From NCBI GenBank assembly GCA_902490305.1, contig CABUDI010000015.1, positions 1 through 43,675 on the forward strand: a DNA stretch of 43,675 nt, in the 5' to 3' direction. Position 1 is the first letter of the stretch. Every line of letters begins with the position of its first letter. This DNA is from an uncultured Collinsella sp. (GTDB lineage Bacteria; Actinomycetota; Coriobacteriia; Coriobacteriales; Coriobacteriaceae). Below, piece by piece: positions 23,590 to 32,399 of this stretch. Made by a program: the position numbers and the translations under genes. Below the pieces are notes generated by a model. That model was not told where the DNA came from and did no database searches. It saw nothing but the letters and a program-made list of their open reading frames with translations.

Positions 23590-24330
23590 CTATTGCGCAG
23601 CGGCAATGCGGCGGACGATATCGAGCGTAATGTCACTTGCGACACGCGCGTACTCGAACAGATCGAACTCTCGCTCGCAAATTGCATCGTACGCCTCGTC
23701 ACAATTATCGCTGATAGCGCGCAACACCAGGCAATCGACACCATTTTTGGTTGCGACATGGGCAATTGCCGCGCCCTCCATGCCGACACAATCGGCATGC
23801 GTCGCCTCGATAGCGTCGTTGCGCATGGTGACGCCCGTCACAAAGCGGTTACCCGTGGCAATCGTGCCAACCAGGAACTGCTTGGTGCCCTCGTTCGAAG
23901 CGACTGCATTTTTCGAAGCGTCAACAAACCCACGCTCAGCAAGCACGTCGGCGGCAATATCGACCAGCGCGGGCGTCGAGCCAAACTCCTCGAGCCCCGG
24001 TGCGGACTCGGCGATAAGCGCGGTATCGGTGTCCAGATAGCGTAGGCGTTTGCCAATGACCACGTCGTCGATATGGAGCTTGGGGTTCAAACCGCCCGCA
24101 ATGCCCGAAAACACAACAGCCTGCGGAGCATACTTGCTAATGAGGTGCTGTGTTGCAGCGGCGGCGTTCACCGTGCCCATGCCCGCCGTTGTGGCGACAA
24201 CTGTCAGGCCGTCGAGCTCACCGCTCACAACGGTCAAGCCCGCCTCCCGTGCCTCGCAAACGTCGCTCAGCTCTTCCTTAATCTGCATGATCTCTTTTTC
24301 GAGCGCACCGATAATCGCGATGGTAGCCAT
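23590..24330 (-). CDS. mtnN: 5'-methylthioadenosine/S-adenosylhomocysteine nucleosidase
   Basis: 246 residues. It cleaves adenine from MTA and SAH, recycling methionine and clearing SAM by-products; it also starts autoinducer-2 synthesis where luxS exists. IGALEKEI at the start, FSGIAGGLNP, the purine/ribose region MEGAAIAHVA and catalytic ISDNCDE are diagnostic. The ATG at 24330 follows GGGGAAAGG; a TTG four codons earlier is possible. It is upstream of engB on the same strand. Confidence 0.94.
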   Translation of the reverse strand: MATIAIIGALEKEIMQIKEELSDVCEAREAGLTVVSGELDGLTVVATTAGMGTVNAAAATQHLISKYAPQAVVFSGIAGGLNPKLHIDDVVIGKRLRYLDTDTALIAESAPGLEEFGSTPALVDIAADVLAERGFVDASKNAVASNEGTKQFLVGTIATGNRFVTGVTMRNDAIEATHADCVGMEGAAIAHVATKNGVDCLVLRAISDNCDEAYDAICEREFDLFEYARVASDITLDIVRRIAAAQ

Positions 24331-24408
24331 ACCTTTCCCCAAACCTATACGAAATTCTCAACCAAGGTATGGTACCAGCATTTTGTTTGACCTCGCCAAA
24401 CGAACACG

Positions 24409-25566
24409 CTAAGCCAGTGCAGCTCGCGTATCAAACAGAGCCTTTGCAATCGCGGCCGTAACCTCGCTCGAACGGTCACTCCATGGCATCGATGTCATGA
24501 CGCTCATGACATAGGTACGGCCATCGATGTCGATGAGGCCTGCATCGCATGTCGAATAGTAACCATCCTCGCTAATCCAGCCTGCCTTGTTGCGCACCAA
24601 AACCTGCTCGTCCGCAATGCCATCGCGAATAAACGAGCGCGATGTTGATGCCAGAAGGCCCGACAACCACTGTGAAGTCTCGGTATCCATGCTCAGATAC
24701 TCGCTCATCTCGCGCCATAACCTCGCAGAAGTGCGCGGGCAGTAGGTCGGAAAATCACTCATCGGATTCAGTGCCGTTTCGTCATCAACGCCCAGATTGG
24801 CAATCCAATCCTCATAGCCATCATGGTCAAACGCCGCGCGTAACGCGATAAACGAATCGTTGTCCGAGTTGACGACCGCGGCCTCGATAAGGTCACGCAC
24901 TGTCTGCCAGCCCATGCTGTAACCACCATACGTGGCTAAAGGCCAATCGAGCGACACCTGCCCCGATTCGACCAACGTCTCGCAAATATAGAGCGCATAC
25001 AGCGCTTTGTAGCTGCTCGCTCCATACACCTCGACATCAGCGTTATACGTCACGCCCCTACCGCTCGATAGGTCGTAGAACACTACACCCACATCGCCCA
25101 GCTCCTGCGCCCGACACAGGGCATCCTGGAGCGAGGCAAGGCTCTCATCCTCCAAGGCAGGAGTCTTGTTATCCACCAACGAGAAGGTCCGAACGGTATC
25201 ACCCGAAGGGATATCGTTGAAGTCCGCCTTCGAAAGTCTCGTCTTGAGATCTGCCGTCGACAGAGCTTGATCTGCCGACGCTTTGGACTTTGAAACCTTC
25301 TCGTTTTGCAGCTGTACCGTTGACGCATCTGGGCGCCCCGTTCGCTCCGAGGCGTAGGTTTTAACGGTAATTCCGAGGATAATAACCGCCGACGTTAGCA
25401 TCCCAATGGCGGCAATCTTCCTCACGCGGATGCGAGCGCCGGCAAGGCCACGCGAAGACGTGCCCTTCGTCTTATATCTGCTGCCATGCTGCGGCACATA
25501 CTCGTCCCGCGATGCGATGTTTCGCACGTGGTCTCCTGACTGCCACCGTGTATATACGAGCAGCAT
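24409..25566 (-). CDS. Membrane-anchored class A beta-lactamase-like serine hydrolase
   Basis: 385 residues. A basic cytoplasmic N-terminus, one membrane segment (about 51-68) and a linker precede a class A beta-lactamase fold. Motifs are SxxK at S184-K187 (ASSYK), SDN at 234-236, ExxLN at E263-N267 (the omega-loop pattern), and KAG at 327-329 in place of KTG. The full set is more than a typical PBP-like hydrolase keeps, so beta-lactam hydrolysis is possible, but cell-wall hydrolase or inactive homologues share it. No clear ribosome site precedes the ATG at 25566, so a later start is possible. It stands alone between mtnN and pflA. Confidence 0.8.
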   Translation of the reverse strand: MLLVYTRWQSGDHVRNIASRDEYVPQHGSRYKTKGTSSRGLAGARIRVRKIAAIGMLTSAVIILGITVKTYASERTGRPDASTVQLQNEKVSKSKASADQALSTADLKTRLSKADFNDIPSGDTVRTFSLVDNKTPALEDESLASLQDALCRAQELGDVGVVFYDLSSGRGVTYNADVEVYGASSYKALYALYICETLVESGQVSLDWPLATYGGYSMGWQTVRDLIEAAVVNSDNDSFIALRAAFDHDGYEDWIANLGVDDETALNPMSDFPTYCPRTSARLWREMSEYLSMDTETSQWLSGLLASTSRSFIRDGIADEQVLVRNKAGWISEDGYYSTCDAGLIDIDGRTYVMSVMTSMPWSDRSSEVTAAIAKALFDTRAALA

Positions 25567-25656
25567 GATACCGAGCAGGCATTTCTTTCCAAAGATATTC
25601 AGCGGCGTTTAAGGTGTCTTTAAAGAAACCACAAGCGTATTTATCCAAATGGCACG

Positions 25657-26475
25657 CTAGCCGATGGCGTTTTTTAGCTCCGCACGGCGCTCTTTCATGC
25701 CGGCCATAACGGCATTGCGCAGCTCGGGCATGCGCGCGGTATCCATCTGGGGCACGCCCTCAAGCTTATAGGGAATCCCCAACTGCTCGTATTTGACGAC
25801 ACCCATGGTGTGATACGGCAGCATCTCCAGACCGACCACGTTATGCCACGGGGCAATCAAGCGACCGAGCGCCTCGCACTCCTCCACCGTGTCGGTAATG
25901 CCCGGCACCACCACGTGGCGGATAACGACCTTAATCTTGCGACGCGCGAGCTCATCACCAAACGCCAGAATGCGTGCGGGATCGCAACCGGTCAGCTTTT
26001 TATGCTCGACGGGATCGGCGTGCTTAATGTCGAGCAGCACCATATCGGTCTCGTTGAGTACGGCATCGAACTTCTCGGGATGCGCGGGATCGAACGCATA
26101 GCCGCAGCTATCCAAGCAGGTATGCACGCGGCCATCGAGGTTGTTGTGCATTGCACGGAACAGGTCGGCCAAAAACTCGGGCTGCAGAAGCGGCTCGCCG
26201 CCCGAAACCGTAATTCCGCCGCTGCGATAGAACTCGTGGTTACTCTGGAACTCATCCATGAGGTGCTCGACGGTCACCATCGTGCCGCCGTTGACCGACC
26301 AGGTATCGGGGTTGTGGCAATACGCACAGCGCATGGGGCAGCCCTGAACAAACACCACAAAGCGGATGCCGGGTCCATCGACCGTTCCCATCGTCTCAAT
26401 CGAATGCACGCGGCCCAGGGCAAACGCAGAGTCCTCGGGACGAGCGTCCACACCCTCGAGTGTCATCTCAGCCAT
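25657..26475 (-). CDS. pflA: Pyruvate formate-lyase-activating enzyme
   Basis: 272 residues. A radical SAM enzyme that installs the glycyl radical on pyruvate formate-lyase. The cluster motif CPMRCAYC gives C46, C50 and C53; TVDGPGIRFVVFVQG before it and VSGGEPLLQ after it are typical. The ATG at 26475 has AAGG 8 nt upstream and is preferred to 26496. It is over 7 kb from the PFL genes (33.7-36.1 kb), not in their operon as in many Firmicutes. Its likely target is the separate 83-residue glycyl-radical protein. Confidence 0.93.
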   Translation of the reverse strand: MAEMTLEGVDARPEDSAFALGRVHSIETMGTVDGPGIRFVVFVQGCPMRCAYCHNPDTWSVNGGTMVTVEHLMDEFQSNHEFYRSGGITVSGGEPLLQPEFLADLFRAMHNNLDGRVHTCLDSCGYAFDPAHPEKFDAVLNETDMVLLDIKHADPVEHKKLTGCDPARILAFGDELARRKIKVVIRHVVVPGITDTVEECEALGRLIAPWHNVVGLEMLPYHTMGVVKYEQLGIPYKLEGVPQMDTARMPELRNAVMAGMKERRAELKNAIG

Positions 26476-26593
26476 TCCCGCTACCTTGCCTCTCATTGGT
26501 TTTAGTTACATAAATGCCAGAGCCATTCTAGCCCATACGCATGATGGTGAAACGGTTTAGTGGTCAATTGGGTTGTTCTATTTGGCCCCACAC

Positions 26594-26630
26594 AAAAGCG
26601 GCGGGAAGGTTATCACAACCCACCCGCCGC
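26594..26630 (-). terminator. Terminator of the degV gene
   Basis: GCGGCGGG (26598-26605) pairs with 26623-26630. On the minus strand TTTTGTGT follows. It begins 32 nt after the degV stop. Confidence 0.85.
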
Positions 26631-26661
26631 CGAGGCAATAGATATCGATAGGCACCAGGCC

Positions 26662-27516
26662 TTACGCCTTAAGCGTGAGCACCACACCGAAGGCGGTCGG
26701 GCCGCAATGGCTCGAGATGACGCCACCGACCTGAGTCCAGGTAACGTCCTTAAAGCCCAGGTCGTGCGCATAGACTTCCATGTCGTCGCGCAGCTCCTGG
26801 GAAAGGCCTACCGAATACGCCAGGCCAATGTGCGAGTAGTCAATCTCGCCCTTCTCAACCATGTGGTCAATAAAGGCGCGGGCGCACTTGAGCATAGAGC
26901 CGCGGAACTTCTTGGTCGCCACAAACTTACCGCCCGTCACCTCAATGCAGGGCTTAATCTTGAGCAGGTGGGCGCCAAGGAACGCGACGTTGGACAGACG
27001 ACCGCCCGCCTTAAGAAAGGCCAGGTCGGTAGGAACAAAGCCCAGCAGCACGCGGTCCATGACGGAGTTCGTAAATGCAAAGATCTCGTCGACGGTGGCG
27101 TCGGGGTGAGCCTCGATGTATTTGGCGGTCTCGACGGCAACGAGCGACTGGCCCACCGAGACAAAACGCGTATCCATGGAGAATACGTAGTCGCGGCCCT
27201 TAGCCGCAATCTTGGAGGACTGATGCGAGCAAGTCGTGACTTCGGAGTACGCAAGATGCAGAATGGTCGCATCGGGCTGCTCGGCATGGATACGGTCATA
27301 CACGTGAGCAAAATCCGCAGGCGCGCAGCCACTGGTCTTGGGCATTACGCCAAACTCGTTGCAGCGCGAGTAAATCTCGAGCGGATCGATCGAGCCGTCC
27401 TCGACGGTCTCGTCACCAATTGTGACATGCATGGGCACGCGCACGATGCCGTAGCGCTCGCAGAGCTCCGGCGTCACATCCGACCCAGACTCAACCACGA
27501 TTACGTACTTGCCCAT
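26662..27516 (-). CDS. DegV family fatty-acid-binding protein
   Basis: 284 residues. DegV proteins bind a long-chain fatty acid; FakB members present it to the kinase FakA for phospholipid synthesis. Visible blocks are VVESGSDV, the SGCAPADFAHVYD segment (the family's TSxP-type motif appears as KTSGCAP) and the C-terminal SHCGPTAFGVV. The ATG at 27516 aligns with family N-termini; an ATG at 27541 would add eight residues and neither has a strong ribosome site. No fakA is nearby, so the ligand and partner are open. Confidence 0.9.
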   Translation of the reverse strand: MGKYVIVVESGSDVTPELCERYGIVRVPMHVTIGDETVEDGSIDPLEIYSRCNEFGVMPKTSGCAPADFAHVYDRIHAEQPDATILHLAYSEVTTCSHQSSKIAAKGRDYVFSMDTRFVSVGQSLVAVETAKYIEAHPDATVDEIFAFTNSVMDRVLLGFVPTDLAFLKAGGRLSNVAFLGAHLLKIKPCIEVTGGKFVATKKFRGSMLKCARAFIDHMVEKGEIDYSHIGLAYSVGLSQELRDDMEVYAHDLGFKDVTWTQVGGVISSHCGPTAFGVVLTLKA

Positions 27517-27792
27517 TATTATCACGACCCATCTCGACATTGGCTTTTCAATACATGGCACGCGCCGCCGCACTGTTGCACAACGGCGTCCAAGCGCCAA
27601 AGAGACGCCGCCCCTTGCGCACAACAAAGGACAGCGTCTCCCTGGAAAACTCCGTGCTAACCTGAGATTCTACACGGTTTATTACTAAGTGTTACTTACT
27701 CCGCAAACGGTCGCTATACGCGATAAACGGTAGTTGGCCGCGGCAACTGCGATTCATTTCGCCCAGCAAGTCCAATCGTGCCCCATGCACGG

Positions 27793-29241
27793 TTAATGCA
27801 CGAGGCGGTAGAAATTCATCGATGCCGCACCCTCGGCATGCAACCGCATCGCCGAAACCGCCGGCGAATAGGTACGGCTCGTAAGTGCCGCCTCGCCGCC
27901 ATTTGCAAAAATCTCGACCATCGTAGTGTCCGAAAGCACGCGCAGGTCGCGAAGCTCGCTGAGCTCGATCGACCTCTGGTCGCGCCCATAGCCTTCGTCA
28001 CCCATGTCGAGGGTAAGCATCCCGCCTGCATAGCGCACAAAGACACCCTTGCGGATTTCGAGCTCGACCATCTTGGTGCCCTCACAGGAAACCACAAGAT
28101 CAAACAGGCGGCCCGGCTCCTCAACGGTTTCACCGCCTGTCGCGCGAACGCAGTCGCCGCGCATCCTCTCAATCTCGTGCGCCGGCTGCTGGCAGAGCTT
28201 GCCATCGCGCATGCTCAGCTCTCGCGGCACCGTCAACGCGCACTGCCACCCGCGCGCCACCGTCGGGTTTTCCGCCGTCGCATCGGGGCAACCCGACCAT
28301 CCGATCATCAAACGCCGGCCTGCAGCATCCTCAAAGGACTGCGGAGCATAGAAATCAAAACCGGCATCGACCATCGGGGGCATGCCCTGCCCGACGATTT
28401 TAAAGCTCGGCGCCTCCCAATCGGCCTCGATGGGGAACCACACGCACTGATGCGGATTGCGGTAACGCCAACCATCGGCAGGCACACCCTGCGGACAGCA
28501 AACGAGAACAAGCTCACCATCGAGCTCAAACAGATCGGGGCACTCCCACATAAAGCCAAACTTCTCGCCCAGCTCAATACGCGTCGCATAGTTCCAGTCC
28601 TCTAGATCGCGCGAGGTATAGACAAGCACGCAGCCGCGGTCGTCTTTCGTACGAGCGCCCAGAACCATGTAGTAGATACCATCGTGCTCAAGGATCTTGG
28701 GGTCGCGCACGTGCGTACCGATATCGTCGGGGTAATCGACCGGTCCAACAGCTATGCGCTTCTCGCCCAATTCGTCGGGGTTCTCCGCAACCATATGAAT
28801 CTGGTTTTGCTCACGACCCGTCAACACGTAGTCGTAATCATCGCAATCAAAATGCTTGACGTTGCCGGTATAGAAGTAGTGAATCTTGCCATCACGTACA
28901 AAGGCAGAACCAGAATACGCTCCGTTCGAATCCAAATCGGAATCGGGGAACAGCGCGGGGCCGTGATTCTCGTACGTCACAAAATCCTTTGTCGTCAGAT
29001 GGTTCCAAAGCACTGGACCGCCATGCGCAGCATCGAACGGATCGTATTGATGATAGATGTGATACGTATCACCAATCTGCACCAAACCGTTGGGGTCGTT
29101 GAGCCAGCCAAGCTCAGGCTCCACATGGAACAGGAGTCTATCGGGGTCGGACGCGATGCGAGCCGCCGTCTCATCCTGTCCGGCTCGCCACTGCTCATAG
29201 TCCGCGCGTGTCACCTTATTTTTTTGATTAAACATCGCCAT
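27793..29241 (-). CDS. Glycoside hydrolase family 32, sucrose-6-phosphate hydrolase type
   Basis: 482 residues. Cleaves terminal beta-fructosides; next to a PTS it most likely splits sucrose 6-phosphate in the cytoplasm. The nucleophile motif is WLNDPNG (D49), the stabiliser RDPK (D180) and the acid/base motif ECPD (E233). A C-terminal beta-sandwich follows from about 340. No signal peptide is visible. It is third in a minus-strand operon after a GH32-like gene and PTS IIBC. AGAAGG favours either the ATG at 29241 or the one two codons on. Confidence 0.92.
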   Translation of the reverse strand: MAMFNQKNKVTRADYEQWRAGQDETAARIASDPDRLLFHVEPELGWLNDPNGLVQIGDTYHIYHQYDPFDAAHGGPVLWNHLTTKDFVTYENHGPALFPDSDLDSNGAYSGSAFVRDGKIHYFYTGNVKHFDCDDYDYVLTGREQNQIHMVAENPDELGEKRIAVGPVDYPDDIGTHVRDPKILEHDGIYYMVLGARTKDDRGCVLVYTSRDLEDWNYATRIELGEKFGFMWECPDLFELDGELVLVCCPQGVPADGWRYRNPHQCVWFPIEADWEAPSFKIVGQGMPPMVDAGFDFYAPQSFEDAAGRRLMIGWSGCPDATAENPTVARGWQCALTVPRELSMRDGKLCQQPAHEIERMRGDCVRATGGETVEEPGRLFDLVVSCEGTKMVELEIRKGVFVRYAGGMLTLDMGDEGYGRDQRSIELSELRDLRVLSDTTMVEIFANGGEAALTSRTYSPAVSAMRLHAEGAASMNFYRLVH

Positions 29242-29336
29242 TGGCCTTCTCGTCTATAGGGAAGGACGCTCGACTCACACGAGCCGAACGCCCCTCCTCA
29301 AATGGACTTATCCGCACGTTACGCTGAACGGCTCAA

Positions 29337-30788
29337 CTAGAAGCTAACGTCGAAGCCAGCGCCAGCGCCCTCTTCATCGGTGGTCGGAACGCCCTTTGCC
29401 TTGTTGTAGGCAAAGATCAAGACGATCGGCACGATAAAGGCGATGAGATTGCCAGCCACATACCACACGAGAGTCTCGGGCGTGACGATGAGCAGGCCAA
29501 GCACGCCGGTCAGACCCTGACCGATAGCGCGCACCTCAAAGAGCTTGACGAAGGCACCGCCGCAGCCTGCACCGATGCATGCGCAGATGAACGGAATGAT
29601 CGAATAGCGCATGTTTGCAGCAAAGATAGCGGGCTCGGAGATTCCGACCAGCGTCGGGATAAAGGACGACATGCAGATGTTGCGCTCTTTGGAGTGCTTC
29701 TTGTGAATGAGGTACATACCGATGGCGCCGCCGCCCTGGGCGATGATGGAAACCGACCAGATGGCCTGGATGTAGTTGAAGCCAGTCGTGGCAACAAGGT
29801 TTGCCTCGATACCCTGGATGAACTGATGCGTACCGGTAACGACGAGCGGCTGCAGGAACGCGGCGAAGACAAAGGCACCAAAGACGCCCATCCTGTTGTA
29901 CAGGATATCGATTACGCCGGCGAGGACGTCACCGATCAGGTTACCGAGCGGGCCGAACACGGTGAACAGGGCGACGTTAGCAAGAATCAGGGTAACGGTC
30001 GGGACAAAGACGAACGAAACGACCTCGGGGATGTACTTCTGGGCAATCTTTTCGACCTTGGCCATAAACCAGGCGGTCAGAATTGCAGGAAACACGCCGC
30101 CCTGGAAAGCAACCATGGGAATGGAGAGCGGACCAAAGTTCCAGTACTCAGCACCCGTCGGGTCCATAACGAACGTGTTGCGGTTCATAAGGCTCGGGTG
30201 AACCATGACGATACCGACGAGGATGCCCAGGATCGGGTTACCGCCAAAACGCTTGACCGCGCTGTACATAACCAGGACAGGCAGGTAGTCGAACGTGGTG
30301 GCGATAATGGCAAAGAAGCTTGCGAGGTTCTTGAGGAACTCGCTGTGATCGGCGAGGCTGCCTTCCATGCCAAAGAGGCCGTTGGCAACGATCAGCGACT
30401 TAAGGCCGATGATGATTGCAGCGCCGACGAAGGCGGGAATGATGGGGATAAAGATGTCCGAGAATACCTTGAGGACCGAAAAGAACTTGCCCTTCTTGTC
30501 CGCCTCGGCGCCCTTGACCTCGGAAGCACTGATCTCCTTAACGCCCGTCAGAGCCATAAACTCATCGTAAACCTTGTTGACGGTACCGGTACCGAAGATG
30601 ATCATGAGCTGGCCGCTGTTGTACAGCACGCCCTTGACGCCATCGATGTTCTCGAGCTCGGCCTTGTTGTATTTGCTCGTATCCTTGAGCACCAGACGCA
30701 GACGGGTCACGCAATGCGTGGCGCCCTCGATGTTCTCCAGTCCGCCGACGTTGTCGACGACTTGCTGGGACACTGCCTTGTAGTCCAT
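29337..30788 (-). CDS. PTS IIBC component, sucrose-type (glucose superfamily)
   Basis: 483 residues. It imports and phosphorylates a sugar using phosphate from HPr through IIA. The IIB domain (about 1-85) has the phospho-cysteine C26 in GATHCVTRLR. The IIC domain has about ten membrane segments and ends near residue 465. There is no fused IIA, so a IIA must come from elsewhere. GGAGAGG 3-6 nt before the ATG at 30788 decides the start. Both neighbours are fructosidase-clan enzymes, so sucrose or another fructoside is the likely substrate; trehalose-type permeases are close relatives. Confidence 0.9.
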   Translation of the reverse strand: MDYKAVSQQVVDNVGGLENIEGATHCVTRLRLVLKDTSKYNKAELENIDGVKGVLYNSGQLMIIFGTGTVNKVYDEFMALTGVKEISASEVKGAEADKKGKFFSVLKVFSDIFIPIIPAFVGAAIIIGLKSLIVANGLFGMEGSLADHSEFLKNLASFFAIIATTFDYLPVLVMYSAVKRFGGNPILGILVGIVMVHPSLMNRNTFVMDPTGAEYWNFGPLSIPMVAFQGGVFPAILTAWFMAKVEKIAQKYIPEVVSFVFVPTVTLILANVALFTVFGPLGNLIGDVLAGVIDILYNRMGVFGAFVFAAFLQPLVVTGTHQFIQGIEANLVATTGFNYIQAIWSVSIIAQGGGAIGMYLIHKKHSKERNICMSSFIPTLVGISEPAIFAANMRYSIIPFICACIGAGCGGAFVKLFEVRAIGQGLTGVLGLLIVTPETLVWYVAGNLIAFIVPIVLIFAYNKAKGVPTTDEEGAGAGFDVSF

Positions 30789-30833
30789 GTTCCTCTCCAT
30801 TCCTTTTCTAAATCATAAAACGGTTCGTTGCCG

Positions 30834-32216
30834 CTACAGAGACGCGATCGTTGCATTTGCGCACTTGAGCGCACCGTCGGTGACGGTAAGCGCCACACCC
30901 TGGCCCTGCTTGTTGCAGAAGCGAGCGTTGAGCGCAACATCATCGACAAAGATGGTCGCGATGTCGTCGTCGACGACCAGACGCACATGGTGAGTGCCCT
31001 CGCCCTTAAAGAACAACGGACGCTCGAGGCCCATGTTGTTGACCTGGAACCACGGGTACTGGGGAGCCGGCGTGAACTCGAGCTTGCCCTCGCGCAGGTT
31101 GGCGCGGAACTCATAGGCAAGACCGGTCTCGGCGTCCTCGGCGAACTTGACCGAGAAGCCGGCAGCGTTACCGCCGAGCTCAATGTCGGCATCGAGCAAG
31201 TAGGTGGAGCCGGCATCTGCGGCGAGCACCTGCTCGACCTTGCCCGACTCGCAGGAAAGCTCAAAGGTCTCGACTGCCTTAGCCTCGCCAAAGGCGCCAA
31301 GCATGCTGTCGGGGAGCTTGGTGCCGAGCGTTCCATCGGCACGCTGAACGATCTCGAGGGGCATAAAGGTGCCACCCCATAGGTAAGAGCTGGGGTCGCC
31401 GCCCTCGTCACGCGTAGGAACCCAACCAAAGAGAACGCGACGCTCGCCATCGAATGCGGTGCGAGCGGCGTAGTACGCGCGGCCGTCGAAGGAGTCGTCA
31501 GCGGGGGTAATCCAAGGACCGTTGATGGACTTGGACATGCGGTAACGGGTCTTGTTGCCGTCGCTGTACTCGGAAAAGACGAGGTACCACCAGTCGCCCA
31601 TCTTAAAGAGATCAGGCATCTCAAACATGGTGTACAGGCCCGGGTTCCACCAGTCGCCCTGGAACTCCCAGTTGGTCAGATCCTTGGAGGTGAACTTGAC
31701 CAGGCGGCCGGTCATCAGACGCTTGTCCTCGCCCACACGCGTGCCGAGGATGAGCATGTACTCTTCGTTCTCCTCATCCCAAAGCACAAAGGGATCGCGC
31801 CAGTTGCGGTCATCGTAACCCTCCTGGGGCGGAAGCAGCGTCTCGGCGATGTTCTTCTCCCACTTGACGGCGTCGTCGCTCGTTGCATGAAGAAGAACCT
31901 GCTTCATCAAACGTGCGCGGACCTTATCGCGATTGCAACCAGTGTAGAGTGCATGGTACTTGTCGCCCACCTTAAACACCGTGCCGGCATAAACATACTG
32001 GTCGACTTCCTCGTCGCCGCCGCGCTCAAGGCTCTCGCCAAAGTCCTTGTAGTTGACGAAATCCTTGGTCGTAGCGAGTGCCCAGCCAAACGGCTCTCCG
32101 AAAGGTTCGGGGTTACGCGTGTCACGCTGATGATAGAGATAGAACGTGCCGTCCTCGCCGTACGGCATGATGTCGCCTACCCAAATTCCCTCAGGCTGGT
32201 AATACACCTTGTGCAT
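30834..32216 (-). CDS. Divergent GH32-clan fructosidase-like protein
   Basis: 460 residues. The five-bladed propeller and C-terminal sandwich pattern of GH32 is kept, but the usual WMNDPNG nucleophile motif reads WVGDIMPYG (D15 as the likely nucleophile). The stabiliser is RDP at 140-142 and the acid/base motif is EMPD with E199. No signal peptide is visible, so it should be cytoplasmic. It is first in an operon with PTS IIBC and a canonical GH32 enzyme. It probably acts on a fructoside other than sucrose or on its phosphate; that is inference. AAGGAAG lies about 7 nt before the ATG. Confidence 0.8.
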   Translation of the reverse strand: MHKVYYQPEGIWVGDIMPYGEDGTFYLYHQRDTRNPEPFGEPFGWALATTKDFVNYKDFGESLERGGDEEVDQYVYAGTVFKVGDKYHALYTGCNRDKVRARLMKQVLLHATSDDAVKWEKNIAETLLPPQEGYDDRNWRDPFVLWDEENEEYMLILGTRVGEDKRLMTGRLVKFTSKDLTNWEFQGDWWNPGLYTMFEMPDLFKMGDWWYLVFSEYSDGNKTRYRMSKSINGPWITPADDSFDGRAYYAARTAFDGERRVLFGWVPTRDEGGDPSSYLWGGTFMPLEIVQRADGTLGTKLPDSMLGAFGEAKAVETFELSCESGKVEQVLAADAGSTYLLDADIELGGNAAGFSVKFAEDAETGLAYEFRANLREGKLEFTPAPQYPWFQVNNMGLERPLFFKGEGTHHVRLVVDDDIATIFVDDVALNARFCNKQGQGVALTVTDGALKCANATIASL

Positions 32217-32264
32217 CCGAGACTTCCTTTCCACGACATACTAACTCGGTACAATGGCAAGATA

Positions 32265-32296
32265 TGTCAATCGTTTTCATATGTCAAACGTTTTCA
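32265..32296. promoter_or_regulatory. Two tandem LacI-type operators of the fructoside operon
   Basis: TGTCAATCGTTTTCA (32265-32279) and TGTCAAACGTTTTCA (32282-32296) are direct copies, 17 bp apart, each an imperfect dyad around a central CG as in LacI-family sites. They lie 49-80 nt upstream of the GH32-like start. Confidence 0.75.
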
Positions 32297-32328
32297 CACC
32301 AATACGTCTTTTCGCAGTTCCAGTCGTC

Positions 32329-32343
32329 GGCAAACGGTTGACA
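32329..32343. promoter_or_regulatory. Third LacI-type operator, inverted
   Basis: The minus strand reads TGTCAACCGTTTGCC, one more copy of the same motif, 113 nt upstream of the GH32-like start and 57 nt past the lacI-type stop. Looping between it and the tandem pair is conceivable. Confidence 0.6.
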
Positions 32344-32399
32344 TATGCCGGTGAACGGTCATCAGAGGCGTTTGAGGAATTCTTTTGGCACGGGATGAA

